A DNA stretch of 64,000 nt from Sporosarcina sp. 6E9. GTDB lineage: Bacteria > Bacillota > Bacilli > Bacillales_A > Planococcaceae. Made by a program: the position numbers and the translations under genes. The notes beneath the pieces are model-generated. The model saw nothing but the letters and a program-made list of their open reading frames with translations. It was not told where the DNA came from and made no database searches. This document shows, piece by piece, positions 25,721 through 34,620 of the stretch. How positions within the stretch are numbered: position 1 is the first letter of the stretch; the number at the start of each line of letters is the position of its first letter. The stretch lies in assembly GCF_017921835.1 (NCBI RefSeq), contig NZ_JAGEMN010000005.1, forward strand, positions 98,844 through 162,843. Direction: 5' to 3'.

Positions 25721-27004
25721 TTAAAACGAATTGCCATTTTCTAGCGTCATTTCAACTTCAAGCAATTGTCCCTCACGATATACTTTCATCGTCATCTTGT
25801 CGCCAACTTCTTTTACATTATATAGATGTTTCCGCAAGGCAACCATATCCTCTATTTTTTCGCCATCCATTTCAACAATGACATCATAACGTTGAATATC
25901 GGCTTTGGATGCTGGAGAATTCGGAACAACTTCATTAATGACAACGCCTTCTGTAACATCATTCGGTAACTTTAATACAATCTGTTGTTGCGCAGGAATA
26001 CTCGAAAGATCGATTAATGTAACACCCATTGTCGGACGAATCACTTCGCCGTGCTGTTCAAGCTTTTCTATTATGGGAATCGCTAAATTTATAGGAATGG
26101 CAAGGCCGATGCCTTCAACTGTTTCCTGAGATATTTTCATCGAATTTATGCCGATTAACTGACCCGCCATATTAATAAGTGCACCGCCAGAGTTTCCTGG
26201 ATTTATCGCCGCATCGGTTTGCAATACATCTGAATACCAGTCAACAATCCCATCTTCATTGAAATCTACTGGAATCGATCTGTCCTTACCAGATACAACA
26301 CCTTGTGTTACAGAACCTGCGAATCCTAACCCCAACGGATTTCCAATCGCGATGACCGTTTCACCCCGTTTTAGCGCATCAGAATCTCCAAACTCCGCAA
26401 CCGCTTTTACATCAGCGGCATCGATTTCAATAACAGCTAGGTCCGTCCACATATCGCTTCCAACAAGACGTCCTTGTGCTTTTTTACCATCATCAAATGT
26501 GACATCGATTTCTTGCGCGCCTTCAACAACATGATGATTTGTCACAATGTATGCTTTTCCATTCTGTTTTTTATAAATTACGCCTGATCCTGTTCCAGTT
26601 TCTTGCGTCGTTTCAGATGATGACCAGAAGTCACGAACCGTTTGTAAATTTGTCACACCAACGACTGCGTCAGTAACTGATTGAACAACATCTGTAATGT
26701 CTGTGTTAATATCAATCGATAATCGCTCTTCTTGCATGCCGATATTATTTTTTTCACCCGTATTATTTAGCACTTTATTCGATGTGGTTTCATTGGGAAG
26801 TAGAAACCATACAAGTAGCGCACCTACAACAACGCCAAGTAATCCATAGATAAACCCGCCGCCTTTTCTGGGAGGTCGAGTTTCTCGCTTTATAGGCCGA
26901 TCATAATCCGTTTTTTCTATTTCAGGTGAATGTGTTTCGGTATTGTTCAATGGTGTTTTCGACTCAATCGATTCGGATTCAGTCGGTTTATTGTATTCAT
27001 CCAT
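25721..27004 (-). CDS. htrA: HtrA-like serine protease (S1C) with PDZ domain
   Basis: This membrane-anchored quality-control protease faces the cell surface. Residues 1-50 are a charged cytoplasmic tail rich in Glu, Ser and Arg; residues 51-69 are the single membrane helix; residues about 100-310 are the trypsin-like domain with His158 (TNHHV), Asp188 (WTDLAV) and Ser272 (GNSGGA) as the triad; residues 315-427 form one PDZ domain. The ATG at 27004 has AAGGA 8 bases upstream; one three codons earlier touches the SD. It is the last gene of the wal block but has a terminator before it, so it may have its own promoter. It corresponds to htrC (yyxA) of Bacillus. Confidence 0.9.
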   Translation of the reverse strand: MDEYNKPTESESIESKTPLNNTETHSPEIEKTDYDRPIKRETRPPRKGGGFIYGLLGVVVGALLVWFLLPNETTSNKVLNNTGEKNNIGMQEERLSIDINTDITDVVQSVTDAVVGVTNLQTVRDFWSSSETTQETGTGSGVIYKKQNGKAYIVTNHHVVEGAQEIDVTFDDGKKAQGRLVGSDMWTDLAVIEIDAADVKAVAEFGDSDALKRGETVIAIGNPLGLGFAGSVTQGVVSGKDRSIPVDFNEDGIVDWYSDVLQTDAAINPGNSGGALINMAGQLIGINSMKISQETVEGIGLAIPINLAIPIIEKLEQHGEVIRPTMGVTLIDLSSIPAQQQIVLKLPNDVTEGVVINEVVPNSPASKADIQRYDVIVEMDGEKIEDMVALRKHLYNVKEVGDKMTMKVYREGQLLEVEMTLENGNSF

Positions 27005-27065
27005 ACGCTTCATCCTTTCTATTCTTTCTTTACTTAAACATACCCTTATTTCGTTCAGTATAACG

Positions 27066-27118
27066 AAAAAACCTCACCAATTAGAGCGTTGACAACAACT
27101 CTTCAGGCAAGGTTTTCC
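27066..27118 (-). terminator. Terminator between walJ and htrA
   Basis: On the minus strand AAAACCTTGCC pairs imperfectly with GGTGAGGTTTT around an inner GAGTTG/CAACGCTC stem, followed by TTTTTTCG. It lies just after the walJ stop and about 60 bases before the htrA start. Confidence 0.65.
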
Positions 27119-27119
27119 C

Positions 27120-27908
27120 TCATACTCTAACTAATTCAGTTGGCGCGTCTGCATCCGTGTCAAATAGATGAACGTATTCACCCGTAATGATGCCGCAAGT
27201 TTCCAACGTTTGCGTAACACTCATCCTCGCCAAGTCCTTCATATTATTATCCTTACTTAAATGAGATAGGTAAATTTTTGTTTCTTTCTCAAATACAACC
27301 TCACTCATAGCCACTGCCGCATCTTCGTTTGATACATGACCAACATCGCTTAAAATTCGTCTTTTGACGGACCATGGATAACGACCCATTTGCAACATGC
27401 TAACATCGTGATTACTTTCGAACACAAATGTATCAGCCCCGCTAATGATGCCTTTCATGCGATCGCTCACATAACCGGTATCCGTTATTATCGCCAGCTT
27501 TCGATCGTTTTGATGAAAGGTATAAAACATAGGATCTGCTGCATCATGCGACACTGCAAAAGACTCGACATCTAAACTTCCAAATGATTGAACGGTTTCC
27601 ATATCGAATTGAAAACGTTGATCAAGCGGGATTTTCCCAATGAGTCCATCCATCGCTTTCCACGTCTTTTCATTCGCATAGATCGGTGTTCCGTACTTTC
27701 TGGCAATCACACCAAGGCCTTTTATATGGTCGCTATGTTCATGCGTAACAAATATTCCATCCAAATCATCCATTGAACGATTGATATTTGCAAAAAGGCT
27801 TTCTAGTTTTTTTCCACTAAAACCGGCATCTACTAAAAATCTATGTTCATCATTCTCTATATATATTGCATTCCCGCTACTTCCGCTTGCGAGTACACTA
27901 AAACGCAT
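27120..27908 (-). CDS. walJ: Metallo-beta-lactamase-fold hydrolase WalJ (YycJ)
   Basis: This cytoplasmic MBL-fold enzyme is encoded with the WalRK two-component system in most Firmicutes. The metal motif [11 protein letters not shown] near residue 57 supplies three His and one Asp; later ligands are in AVSHDAADP near residue 118, DTGYV near residue 141 and SHLSKDN near residue 215. Its 262 residues fit YycJ. In Bacillus it has 5'-3' exonuclease activity and links cell-wall signalling with DNA repair or replication. A GGAG SD precedes the ATG by 9 bases. The gene starts one base after walI ends. Confidence 0.92.
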   Translation of the reverse strand: MRFSVLASGSSGNAIYIENDEHRFLVDAGFSGKKLESLFANINRSMDDLDGIFVTHEHSDHIKGLGVIARKYGTPIYANEKTWKAMDGLIGKIPLDQRFQFDMETVQSFGSLDVESFAVSHDAADPMFYTFHQNDRKLAIITDTGYVSDRMKGIISGADTFVFESNHDVSMLQMGRYPWSVKRRILSDVGHVSNEDAAVAMSEVVFEKETKIYLSHLSKDNNMKDLARMSVTQTLETCGIITGEYVHLFDTDADAPTELVRV

Positions 27909-27909
27909 A

Positions 27910-28764
27910 TCAAAAATCTCCTTGATTTTCTATTTCCAAGTCTTCAACATTCTCATCTATTTCTGGTTCCTCTAGTTCATCTGTAAACTCAATCACTTTA
28001 CCATCTGTCGCATTGATAAAATAGTCTACAATTTCATCATCCTTTAATTTTACACGAACATGCCATGTCGGTGCAAACACTTGAGTTTTGGTTAATTGAA
28101 TATGTGTTGAATACCCAAGCGAGATATCTATGACAGTTGAACCTCTTTCCAAGTAATCCTTCGAATACAATGCGTTTATGGCTTCAATCGGCAATAAAAT
28201 GTCTTTTTTCTTATTGAAATTAATAAACTCTCCAAACATACTTTGCTCGTAACTGATAATATTCTCGTCTTCATCCCAATTAATTGTTAGCATCGCATTT
28301 TTGTTGAAAAAGATTGGATAGTCATCAACCTTTTGAAAAAATATCGCCTGTTTTTTTTCCTTATCACGATTCCACAGAACATATTCTTTGCCGTTCAACA
28401 CATGTGTTGCAAGAAATTGTGAAAACTGTTCTTCACCTTTGGCATTTTTCAATGGATAAGGGACTTCCAACATCGAAATGAGATGAGCCTCGTCTTCGAA
28501 CGTAAAACTTTGGTCGTCAAACTTCTTAAGTTTTTCTTCTGGAAATTCGGCTATATCCGCTGATACATAATAAGATTCATCAGTAAAGATTGGAAGTTCG
28601 CCATAAGATATATCATCTAGTTTCAAAGACTCTTCAATCGATGTTTCGCCCATTACTTTCAGGCTCTGGGCATCATTATGACGGTCCAAATAAAGCGAGT
28701 ATAGAAAAACATTTAAAATAGAAAACACGACAATCAGAATCGTTTTTGTTTTATTCCAATCCAA
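27910..28764 (-). CDS. walI: WalI (YycI), WalK regulatory membrane protein
   Basis: This single-pass membrane protein forms a complex with WalH and the kinase WalK and restrains its activity from outside the membrane. It has a short cytoplasmic N-terminus, a hydrophobic helix at residues 8-25 ([18 protein letters not shown]), and an extracytoplasmic YycI domain of about 230 residues with an acidic C-terminal tail. The start is TTG, in phase with the GGGGGTGA SD, and it overlaps walH by 14 bases. The DUF family is Firmicutes-specific. Activity depends on the neighbours walH and walK. Confidence 0.9.
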   Translation of the reverse strand: MDWNKTKTILIVVFSILNVFLYSLYLDRHNDAQSLKVMGETSIEESLKLDDISYGELPIFTDESYYVSADIAEFPEEKLKKFDDQSFTFEDEAHLISMLEVPYPLKNAKGEEQFSQFLATHVLNGKEYVLWNRDKEKKQAIFFQKVDDYPIFFNKNAMLTINWDEDENIISYEQSMFGEFINFNKKKDILLPIEAINALYSKDYLERGSTVIDISLGYSTHIQLTKTQVFAPTWHVRVKLKDDEIVDYFINATDGKVIEFTDELEEPEIDENVEDLEIENQGDF

Positions 28765-30076
28765 TCATTTCACCCCCAAAGTTTTCCGGTGAAAAGCGGG
28801 TCCAATTGCCTTTAATTCGATAGAACCATGAAGGCTCTAGCATAAACAGGTTCGGATTCGTATCGTGTTTCATATAATACCCTGGAATAATTTCATCGAC
28901 TAGACTACCCGTAACGTCATCTGATTCCAGCAACATTTTTACAACATCTACACCCGATGGCAGGGAGACCGTTTCAGTTTCAGATGGTAAATTGGAATCT
29001 AATATATAATAGGGGCGTTTATAACGAAAAACCCGGTCAACTCCCCATACTTGTTCAATCATTGTTGAAGTAGAATCACTAAAGACTGGTAATCCATGAA
29101 CATGCAGTTGAAACTTTACCGTACGCGACAAAGGATTCAAATTTGCTAACCTATATTCATTCGACCATCCGCCATGTTCATTAATATAATCAAACACGTC
29201 CAGAAATAATTCAGAAGGAATGGATACATCACTCGTTTTCGGTGTTGTTGGATGAACATAATCAAGAATTTTCTTGTCCGTATTGATCGTCATAAGCGCA
29301 TTATCGTCTTGAAACTCTTCTACATTTTGTCCAACTTGACTGCGACGCACTGCATTTGGATCATTAAATAGCGCATCCCTGAAACGTGATGGACTTATCG
29401 CGTCTTGATAATACGTATTTCGAATAATCTCCAATGAGTTTACGGGTATCATTAGTAAACTTTCCTCATTCGTTTTTACTTGGGTATATGGTGAGAAGTT
29501 TTTACCTCTTAGCAATATCGTTTGGTTAAACTTCTGCATATCTGGAACATGAACTTGCGCACTATAGCGCCATTTATGCAAACTACTTACAAGATGCATA
29601 TCCAATCTTGTATTTAATGAATTCCATTCAATAATTACTCGGTCAAATGACGTATCAGGTCCTTTCATCTCATCAATGTTTACAAGGTCTTCAAAGACCC
29701 CCAGTGGTATTTCAGTGTGATAAAACAATGTAAAGCTATTTCTTTTATTCAATAACAAATTCAATTTTCCAGCGTCAAAGTTTTGGTCTTTTGATACGAC
29801 GTCTGATATCGTCCAATTCTTCATCGCCTTTAATATATGTTCAATTTCAGTCGAATCCGTCGTTCCAGTTAAACTGTCTTCAAAACGGAATGTTGACTTG
29901 TACGGTTTAATAACATCGTCAATGGTAGCTCTCTTGGAAATGGAGATATCGACGGTCGGTTTTTGTTCTAGTGTTTTTAAGTTTGGCGTATATGTCCAGA
30001 TGGAAAAAGTTAAGGTAATACTCAAGGCAACGAGCAAGAAAAGAACAACCGACTTAATGATTTCTACTTGTTTCAT
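28751..30076 (-). CDS. walH: WalH (YycH), WalK regulatory membrane protein
   Basis: This is a 441-residue single-pass protein with a membrane helix near residues 8-28 and a long extracytoplasmic YycH domain. Together with WalI it binds the kinase WalK and lowers its activity. The ATG at 30076 overlaps the walK stop as ATGA, showing tight translational coupling; a GTG two codons earlier is less likely. Features such as the extended, mixed beta-rich middle and the C-terminal PSWFYRIKGNWTRF match the YycH family. Length and order walR-walK-walH-walI-walJ are as in Bacillus. Confidence 0.9.
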   Translation of the reverse strand: MKQVEIIKSVVLFLLVALSITLTFSIWTYTPNLKTLEQKPTVDISISKRATIDDVIKPYKSTFRFEDSLTGTTDSTEIEHILKAMKNWTISDVVSKDQNFDAGKLNLLLNKRNSFTLFYHTEIPLGVFEDLVNIDEMKGPDTSFDRVIIEWNSLNTRLDMHLVSSLHKWRYSAQVHVPDMQKFNQTILLRGKNFSPYTQVKTNEESLLMIPVNSLEIIRNTYYQDAISPSRFRDALFNDPNAVRRSQVGQNVEEFQDDNALMTINTDKKILDYVHPTTPKTSDVSIPSELFLDVFDYINEHGGWSNEYRLANLNPLSRTVKFQLHVHGLPVFSDSTSTMIEQVWGVDRVFRYKRPYYILDSNLPSETETVSLPSGVDVVKMLLESDDVTGSLVDEIIPGYYMKHDTNPNLFMLEPSWFYRIKGNWTRFSPENFGGEMIGLE

Positions 30077-31896
30077 TCCCACTCACCGCCTTCATCAAGT
30101 TCGAACGGCAATGTGAAGAATATTGTCGTTCCTTGTCCTTCTTGGCTCTCCGCCCATATTTCCCCTCCGTGCGCCGCTATCATTTCCCGGGCAATCGCAA
30201 GTCCTAAACCCGTGCCCCCCATGGCTCTGGAGCGTGCGCGATCGGCACGGAAAAACCTGTCGAAAATTCGGTTAACGTTTTCATGAGGAATTCCCATGCC
30301 ATCATCTGAAATCATTACTTTAATGTATTTATCCAAAATGGAGACACCAAAGTAGACATCTCCACCTTCTGGAGAATATTTTAAAGCATTTGAGATAATA
30401 TTATCGATGACTTGTGTCATTTTATCGGTATCAATTTCGACAAATAACTCGACATCAGGAAGAATCCGCCTAAAACTTACATTTTGCGATTTAGATAATT
30501 CAAATCGATCAATGATAAAGTTGAAAAACACATTAAACTCGACCCATTCCTTATGCAAATCATAATCCTGACTATCCATTCGCGATAATTTCAGCAAATC
30601 CTCGACAAGTCGTATCATTCTCTCTGTTTCAGTTTGTGTAACGTGTAAAAATGATGGTGCAATTTCTTTATCTTTCCAAGCACCGTCCGCAAGAGCTTCC
30701 AAATAACTACGCATCGTTGTTAGAGGCGTGCGTAATTCATGCGAAACATTGGAAACAAATTCACGACGTTCCATATCTATTTTTTCTTGCTCTGTATTAT
30801 CATGAAGAACGACGATGAGCCCATTGACGAACCCAGTTTCCTTTTGCGTTACTGAAAAACTTGCGCGTAAAACATAGGATCTTTCAATCGTGCTGAAGTC
30901 TAGCGCTAGAGACTCTTTAAGCTGTACCAAATCCTCAAAGGTATAGTCGGCTTCAAGGCCAAGTACGGATGTTATAGGCCTGTTCAATACATTATCTGCA
31001 GTTACTTTCAACATTTGAAGTGCTGCATCGTTTATGAGCACGACACGACCTTTACGATCTGTAGAAATTACGCCATCAGTCATATTTTCAAGGACCGATT
31101 CAAGCTTTTTTCGTTCTCCTTCAGTCGAAGCCTGTGATTCCTGCAAGCGATTCGTTAAATGGTTAAAGGCGACAGCAAGTTGTCCCATTTCATCATTTCC
31201 GTATACACGTACTTTGCGAAGGAAGTTACCTTTTGCCATTTCCTGCGCTTGCCTTCGCATATCAGAAACGGGTCTCGTTATTGTCTGAGCAATAAAAATG
31301 CCTAAAATAACTGTAATTGTTAAAGAAACGAATGCCCCACCTGCAAGAATTTGATTGATTTCGTCCATTTGTTTATATACTTTTTCGATATTTGATTTTA
31401 GATAAAGTGTTCCAATTACTTCATCCTCGACTTTAATAGGGGTTACCCAGACCAAAATTCGATTCCTCGTATGTTCATCAAGATAAGTGTTATCACTCGG
31501 TGCCCCAGATGCAATAGACCGTCTTACTGAGTCATCCATTGAACGCTGCCCAACCATCACTTGATTATCCAACGCTGAAGACGCTAGAATTCGATTACGC
31601 GAATTGATGACACGGATTTCAATAATATCATCTGAAGGGAACCCTGAAAGGACGGTCCGTAAACTCTCTTCGAGTTTCGGATCGTCCTCAGATCGATCTT
31701 TTTGCATTTCTTCTCGCACGCTAAATTCAACAAGTTTCATCCTGTCTGCAATAGAAGTTGTAAAGTTTGTTTTCAATGTTTCCTCAAGCTCTCTAGCAAA
31801 ATAAAGTCCAATAATTTGCATGGCAATTAATATGAGCAAGACATAGATGAGCACAAGTTTTACGTGAATGGACCGAAAAAAACTAACTTTTTGCAT
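30073..31896 (-). CDS. walK: WalK sensor histidine kinase
   Basis: This essential membrane kinase controls cell-wall homeostasis with WalR. Visible layout: helix 1 at residues about 12-34; an extracytoplasmic Cache/PAS-like region at 35-180; helix 2 at 185-206; HAMP at 207-258; cytoplasmic PAS at 262-370; HisKA with His386 in SNVSHELRTPL; HATPase domain at 480-600 with N-box DNIISNALKYSPEG and GLGLAIAREM. All catalytic motifs are intact at 607 residues. CAGGAG lies 10 bases before the ATG, which is 5 bases after the walR stop. Confidence 0.95.
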   Translation of the reverse strand: MQKVSFFRSIHVKLVLIYVLLILIAMQIIGLYFARELEETLKTNFTTSIADRMKLVEFSVREEMQKDRSEDDPKLEESLRTVLSGFPSDDIIEIRVINSRNRILASSALDNQVMVGQRSMDDSVRRSIASGAPSDNTYLDEHTRNRILVWVTPIKVEDEVIGTLYLKSNIEKVYKQMDEINQILAGGAFVSLTITVILGIFIAQTITRPVSDMRRQAQEMAKGNFLRKVRVYGNDEMGQLAVAFNHLTNRLQESQASTEGERKKLESVLENMTDGVISTDRKGRVVLINDAALQMLKVTADNVLNRPITSVLGLEADYTFEDLVQLKESLALDFSTIERSYVLRASFSVTQKETGFVNGLIVVLHDNTEQEKIDMERREFVSNVSHELRTPLTTMRSYLEALADGAWKDKEIAPSFLHVTQTETERMIRLVEDLLKLSRMDSQDYDLHKEWVEFNVFFNFIIDRFELSKSQNVSFRRILPDVELFVEIDTDKMTQVIDNIISNALKYSPEGGDVYFGVSILDKYIKVMISDDGMGIPHENVNRIFDRFFRADRARSRAMGGTGLGLAIAREMIAAHGGEIWAESQEGQGTTIFFTLPFELDEGGEWE

Positions 31897-31901
31897 GCTA
31901 G

Positions 31902-32612
31902 TTACTCCTGTTCTGGGTCTCGTAAGTAATAACCAACGCCACGTCTAGTTACAATCCAACCTGGATGGCTCGGATTATCTTCAATCTTTTCGCGAAGCCG
32001 GCGAATTGTAACATCTACAGTGCGCACATCACCAAAATAGTCATAACCCCAAACAGTTTGAAGAAGGTGTTCACGGGTCATTACTTGTCCGACATGCTTG
32101 GATAGATAATGTAGCAATTCAAATTCACGATGGGTCAACTCAATCGTTTCTCCGCGCTTTAACACTAAATACGCATCGGGCTGAATAATCAAATTCCCAA
32201 CTGTAATATTGTTGGTCTCATTTTCGTTTTCTTCTGATTCAACTTTCATATGTCTGCGTAAATTCGCCTTCACGCGCGCAATAAGTTCACGGGTGCCAAA
32301 TGGTTTTGTAACATAATCATCTGCCCCTAGTTCGAGACCGAGAACTTTATCAATTTCAGAGTCTTTGGCAGTTAACATAATGATTGGAAAATCATATTTT
32401 TTTCGAACTTCACGACAGACTTCCATACCATCTACCTTGGGTAACATTATATCAAGAAGCATTAAATCTGGCGAAACCTCTTCAACTTTCTTAAGGGCTT
32501 CCTCACCGTCATATGCACAATAAACATTAAAACCTTCTTTTTTCAAATTAAATTCGAGTATATCAGCAATCGGTTTCTCATCATCAACAACGAGAATTGT
32601 TTTATCTTGCAT
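31902..32612 (-). CDS. walR: WalR response regulator
   Basis: This essential OmpR/PhoB-type regulator is phosphorylated by WalK. The receiver domain occupies residues 1-120 with Asp54 as the phosphoacceptor in LMLLDIMLP and Lys near residue 104 in YVTKPFG. The winged helix at residues 135-233 has [19 protein letters not shown] as the recognition element. Its targets in Bacillus include lytE, cwlO and yocH through the TGTWAH-N5-TGTWAH box; one such candidate lies before the M23 gene here. AAAGGGG precedes the ATG. It is the first gene of the wal operon. Confidence 0.96.
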   Translation of the reverse strand: MQDKTILVVDDEKPIADILEFNLKKEGFNVYCAYDGEEALKKVEEVSPDLMLLDIMLPKVDGMEVCREVRKKYDFPIIMLTAKDSEIDKVLGLELGADDYVTKPFGTRELIARVKANLRRHMKVESEENENETNNITVGNLIIQPDAYLVLKRGETIELTHREFELLHYLSKHVGQVMTREHLLQTVWGYDYFGDVRTVDVTIRRLREKIEDNPSHPGWIVTRRGVGYYLRDPEQE

Positions 32613-32779
32613 GTTTAACCCCTTTCCCGCTCTACTAGCGCCTCTTATTCGTTCCTACTACTCTATCACTCTTTACAAGCTTTCGCACGTTCTAAAGCGC
32701 AGTAACACGTAGTCATTTAATGGGAATGGTTAACGGACAAAGTGTATAACATGAGTACTTGAATAATATTTTTTGCAAA

Positions 32780-32823
32780 CAAAAAAAGTACAGAAAGAGC
32801 ATTAAGCATCTCTTCCTGTACTT
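32780..32823 (-). terminator. Rho-independent terminator after the M23 gene
   Basis: Stem AAGTACAG / CTGTACTT with an inner AAGAG/CTCTT, followed on the minus strand by TTTTTTTG. It closes the interrupted M23 gene, ending 7 bases after its original stop codon. Confidence 0.85.
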
Positions 32824-32829
32824 AAACAT

Positions 32830-34287
32830 TTATTTTAACACACTCAAAGGATTCACAAGCGAACCATTTTTCGTCACTTCAAAATGAAGGTGAACGCCTG
32901 TTGAACGACCCGTTGAGCCCATTACACCAATCTTAGATCCTCTTGAGACTGTTTGACCTACGCTAACATTAATCGAAGATAAGTGCGCATACAGCGTTCT
33001 GTATCCATTATTATGATCGATTTCGATGCGATTACCATAAGCTCCGCTCTAACCAGCAGAAACAACCACGCCATTATCCGACGCTAAAATTGAACGGGAT
33101 GACGGTCGGGCAATGTCTATTCCGCGATGCATTCTACCCCAACGCGTTCCCATTTTGCTAGAAATATAACCGCCAACAGCCGGCCATGCGAACGAACCTT
33201 CACCTCTTGACGGCATTACCTTCGTTCCAACGACAGTTATTTCATCTTTCGGTTCAATAACTATTTTCTTATCAATTTCTTTTTTACCAATCACTTTTCC
33301 ATTCAGTTTAACGATTTCTTCAGTAACAACTTTTTCTCCATCAGAACCTTTTTGTATTACCTTTTTATCGCCCTTATTGAGCGATTTGTCATTTTTGGAA
33401 ACCTTTTTAAAAGAAATCGTTTCTCTTTTTTTAGACTCAAAGTACACTTCAACTTCCACAAGTGGTTCTAAGATTGTTACGTTTAATTTATCTCCTGGCT
33501 TTATGACTGACTTGTCACTCAAACCTGGATTAATTTTAAGCAATTTAGCTGTTGCCATACCATGCTTATTAGCAATTTTACCGAGTACATCGCCTTTTTG
33601 CACAGTATATTCCTTTTCTTCTAGCGTTCCTTTGTTTAAAAGTTTAACTGCTTCCTCTACAGTCAATACTTCTTTCGGAGGCACAACTGACTCGACTGCT
33701 TTTAAGTCTGCATTCATATCTATTTTAGTAACTCTTGTTTCATTTTCTTTTAATGGTGGTATATCTGTAGTAGATTCTTCAAATTCAATCAGTTCCTGTT
33801 CGGTAACCGATTGTAGTTTTAACGTGCGAACGACTTCATCATAGGCGGTTTTATCTTTGACGTTGAGTTGCCGCTCTCCGTCAACTTCAATCCCGACCGC
33901 TTCCGCTTCTACGGATAATAGCTTTTGAAGTTTTTCAATGACTACACTATCGTTAATCTCTATTTTGAAAACCCGTTCAGGAACGATTGATAGATCCGTT
34001 GTTATCCTAAGCGATAAACCTCTGAATTCTTTAGCTGCTTCATCTAGTTTTAAAGCTTTCAATTCGTCTAACTTGGCCTTATCTGAGAGGCCACCAATAT
34101 ACTCCCCGTCCCAATACACATGGTAAATCGTTTCTATTTCTGATTGATCTTCTTTTGCGAATGTTGCTTCAGTGCTTAATCCTGTAAGCAGCAACAAAAT
34201 AATAAGAATTTTTCCGACTACTTTTAACAATGACTTTCCAAAAATAGAGGGTGAAATCTTATTATCCTTTATTCTGTTCGAAAACAT
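32830..34287 (-). pseudogene. LysM/G5/M23 peptidoglycan endopeptidase gene broken by an in-frame TAG
   Basis: The reading frame runs from the ATG at 34287 (SD AAGGAG, 6 bases) for 412 codons, then meets TAG at 33049-33051. The same frame continues for 72 sense codons to TAA at 32830-32832. The extension encodes SGAYGNRIEID and VHLHFEVTKNG, which complete an M23 domain. A single G-to-A change (Trp TGG to TAG) explains the break, since relatives have Trp between SAG and SGAYG. Layout: signal/membrane segment near residues 15-40; G5-like and LysM regions (TVQKGDVLGKIANKHG near 225) plus a second G5 region around 280-355; M23 from about 370. The truncated product keeps HRGID but loses the HxH zinc ligand pair, so it should be inactive unless TAG is suppressed or a sequencing error. 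Confidence 0.8.
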
Positions 34288-34312
34288 ATAAATCTCCTTC
34301 CATCCTGCCAAC

Positions 34313-34346
34313 AATATATAACTCTAGTAATTACGTATTTTTTACA
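34313..34346 (-). promoter_or_regulatory. Candidate WalR box and promoter of the M23 gene
   Basis: On the minus strand TGTAAA-AAATA-CGTAAT (34346 to 34330) matches the WalR consensus TGTWAH-N5-TGTWAH at 11 of 12 defined positions. A -10 candidate TATATT (34318 to 34313) places the second half-site over the -35 region, the arrangement for WalR-activated genes. The spacing then gives a short leader before the SD at 34298. Confidence 0.45.
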
Positions 34347-34540
34347 CCTCCTATAATTTATCACACCTTTTTGACTAATAGTTGAATTGTCGAGCTTTGT
34401 AATAAGAATGTATAATAGCATCCATTTTCTTGAAAATTGTAGGCAATGGAGAGTGTATTGCGTCCTTTCTTTTTGAATTATGTATATTTTAATCTATTTC
34501 CTTGTCTTTTTGTCATATTCCCGACTAGTATTTTATATTA

Positions 34541-34591
34541 AAAAAGCCCCCTCATTGAACGGAAATTCCATTGTTAATGAGGGGGCTTTTT
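34541..34591 (-). terminator. Rho-independent terminator after dnaB
   Basis: Stem AAAAAGCCCCCTCATT / AATGAGGGGGCTTTTT, 16 perfect pairs, with T-residues on the minus strand. The rest of the 34,347-34,540 gap shows only A/T-rich sequence with no gene that I can see. Confidence 0.92.
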
Positions 34592-34620
34592 ATTTGTATA
34601 GTAGATTAATCAGAGAGTAA

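Noticed and set aside
33049..33051. TAG as a pyrrolysine codon
   Set aside because: Bacillales have no known pyrrolysine machinery, and Trp fits the aligned position; a nonsense mutation is simpler.
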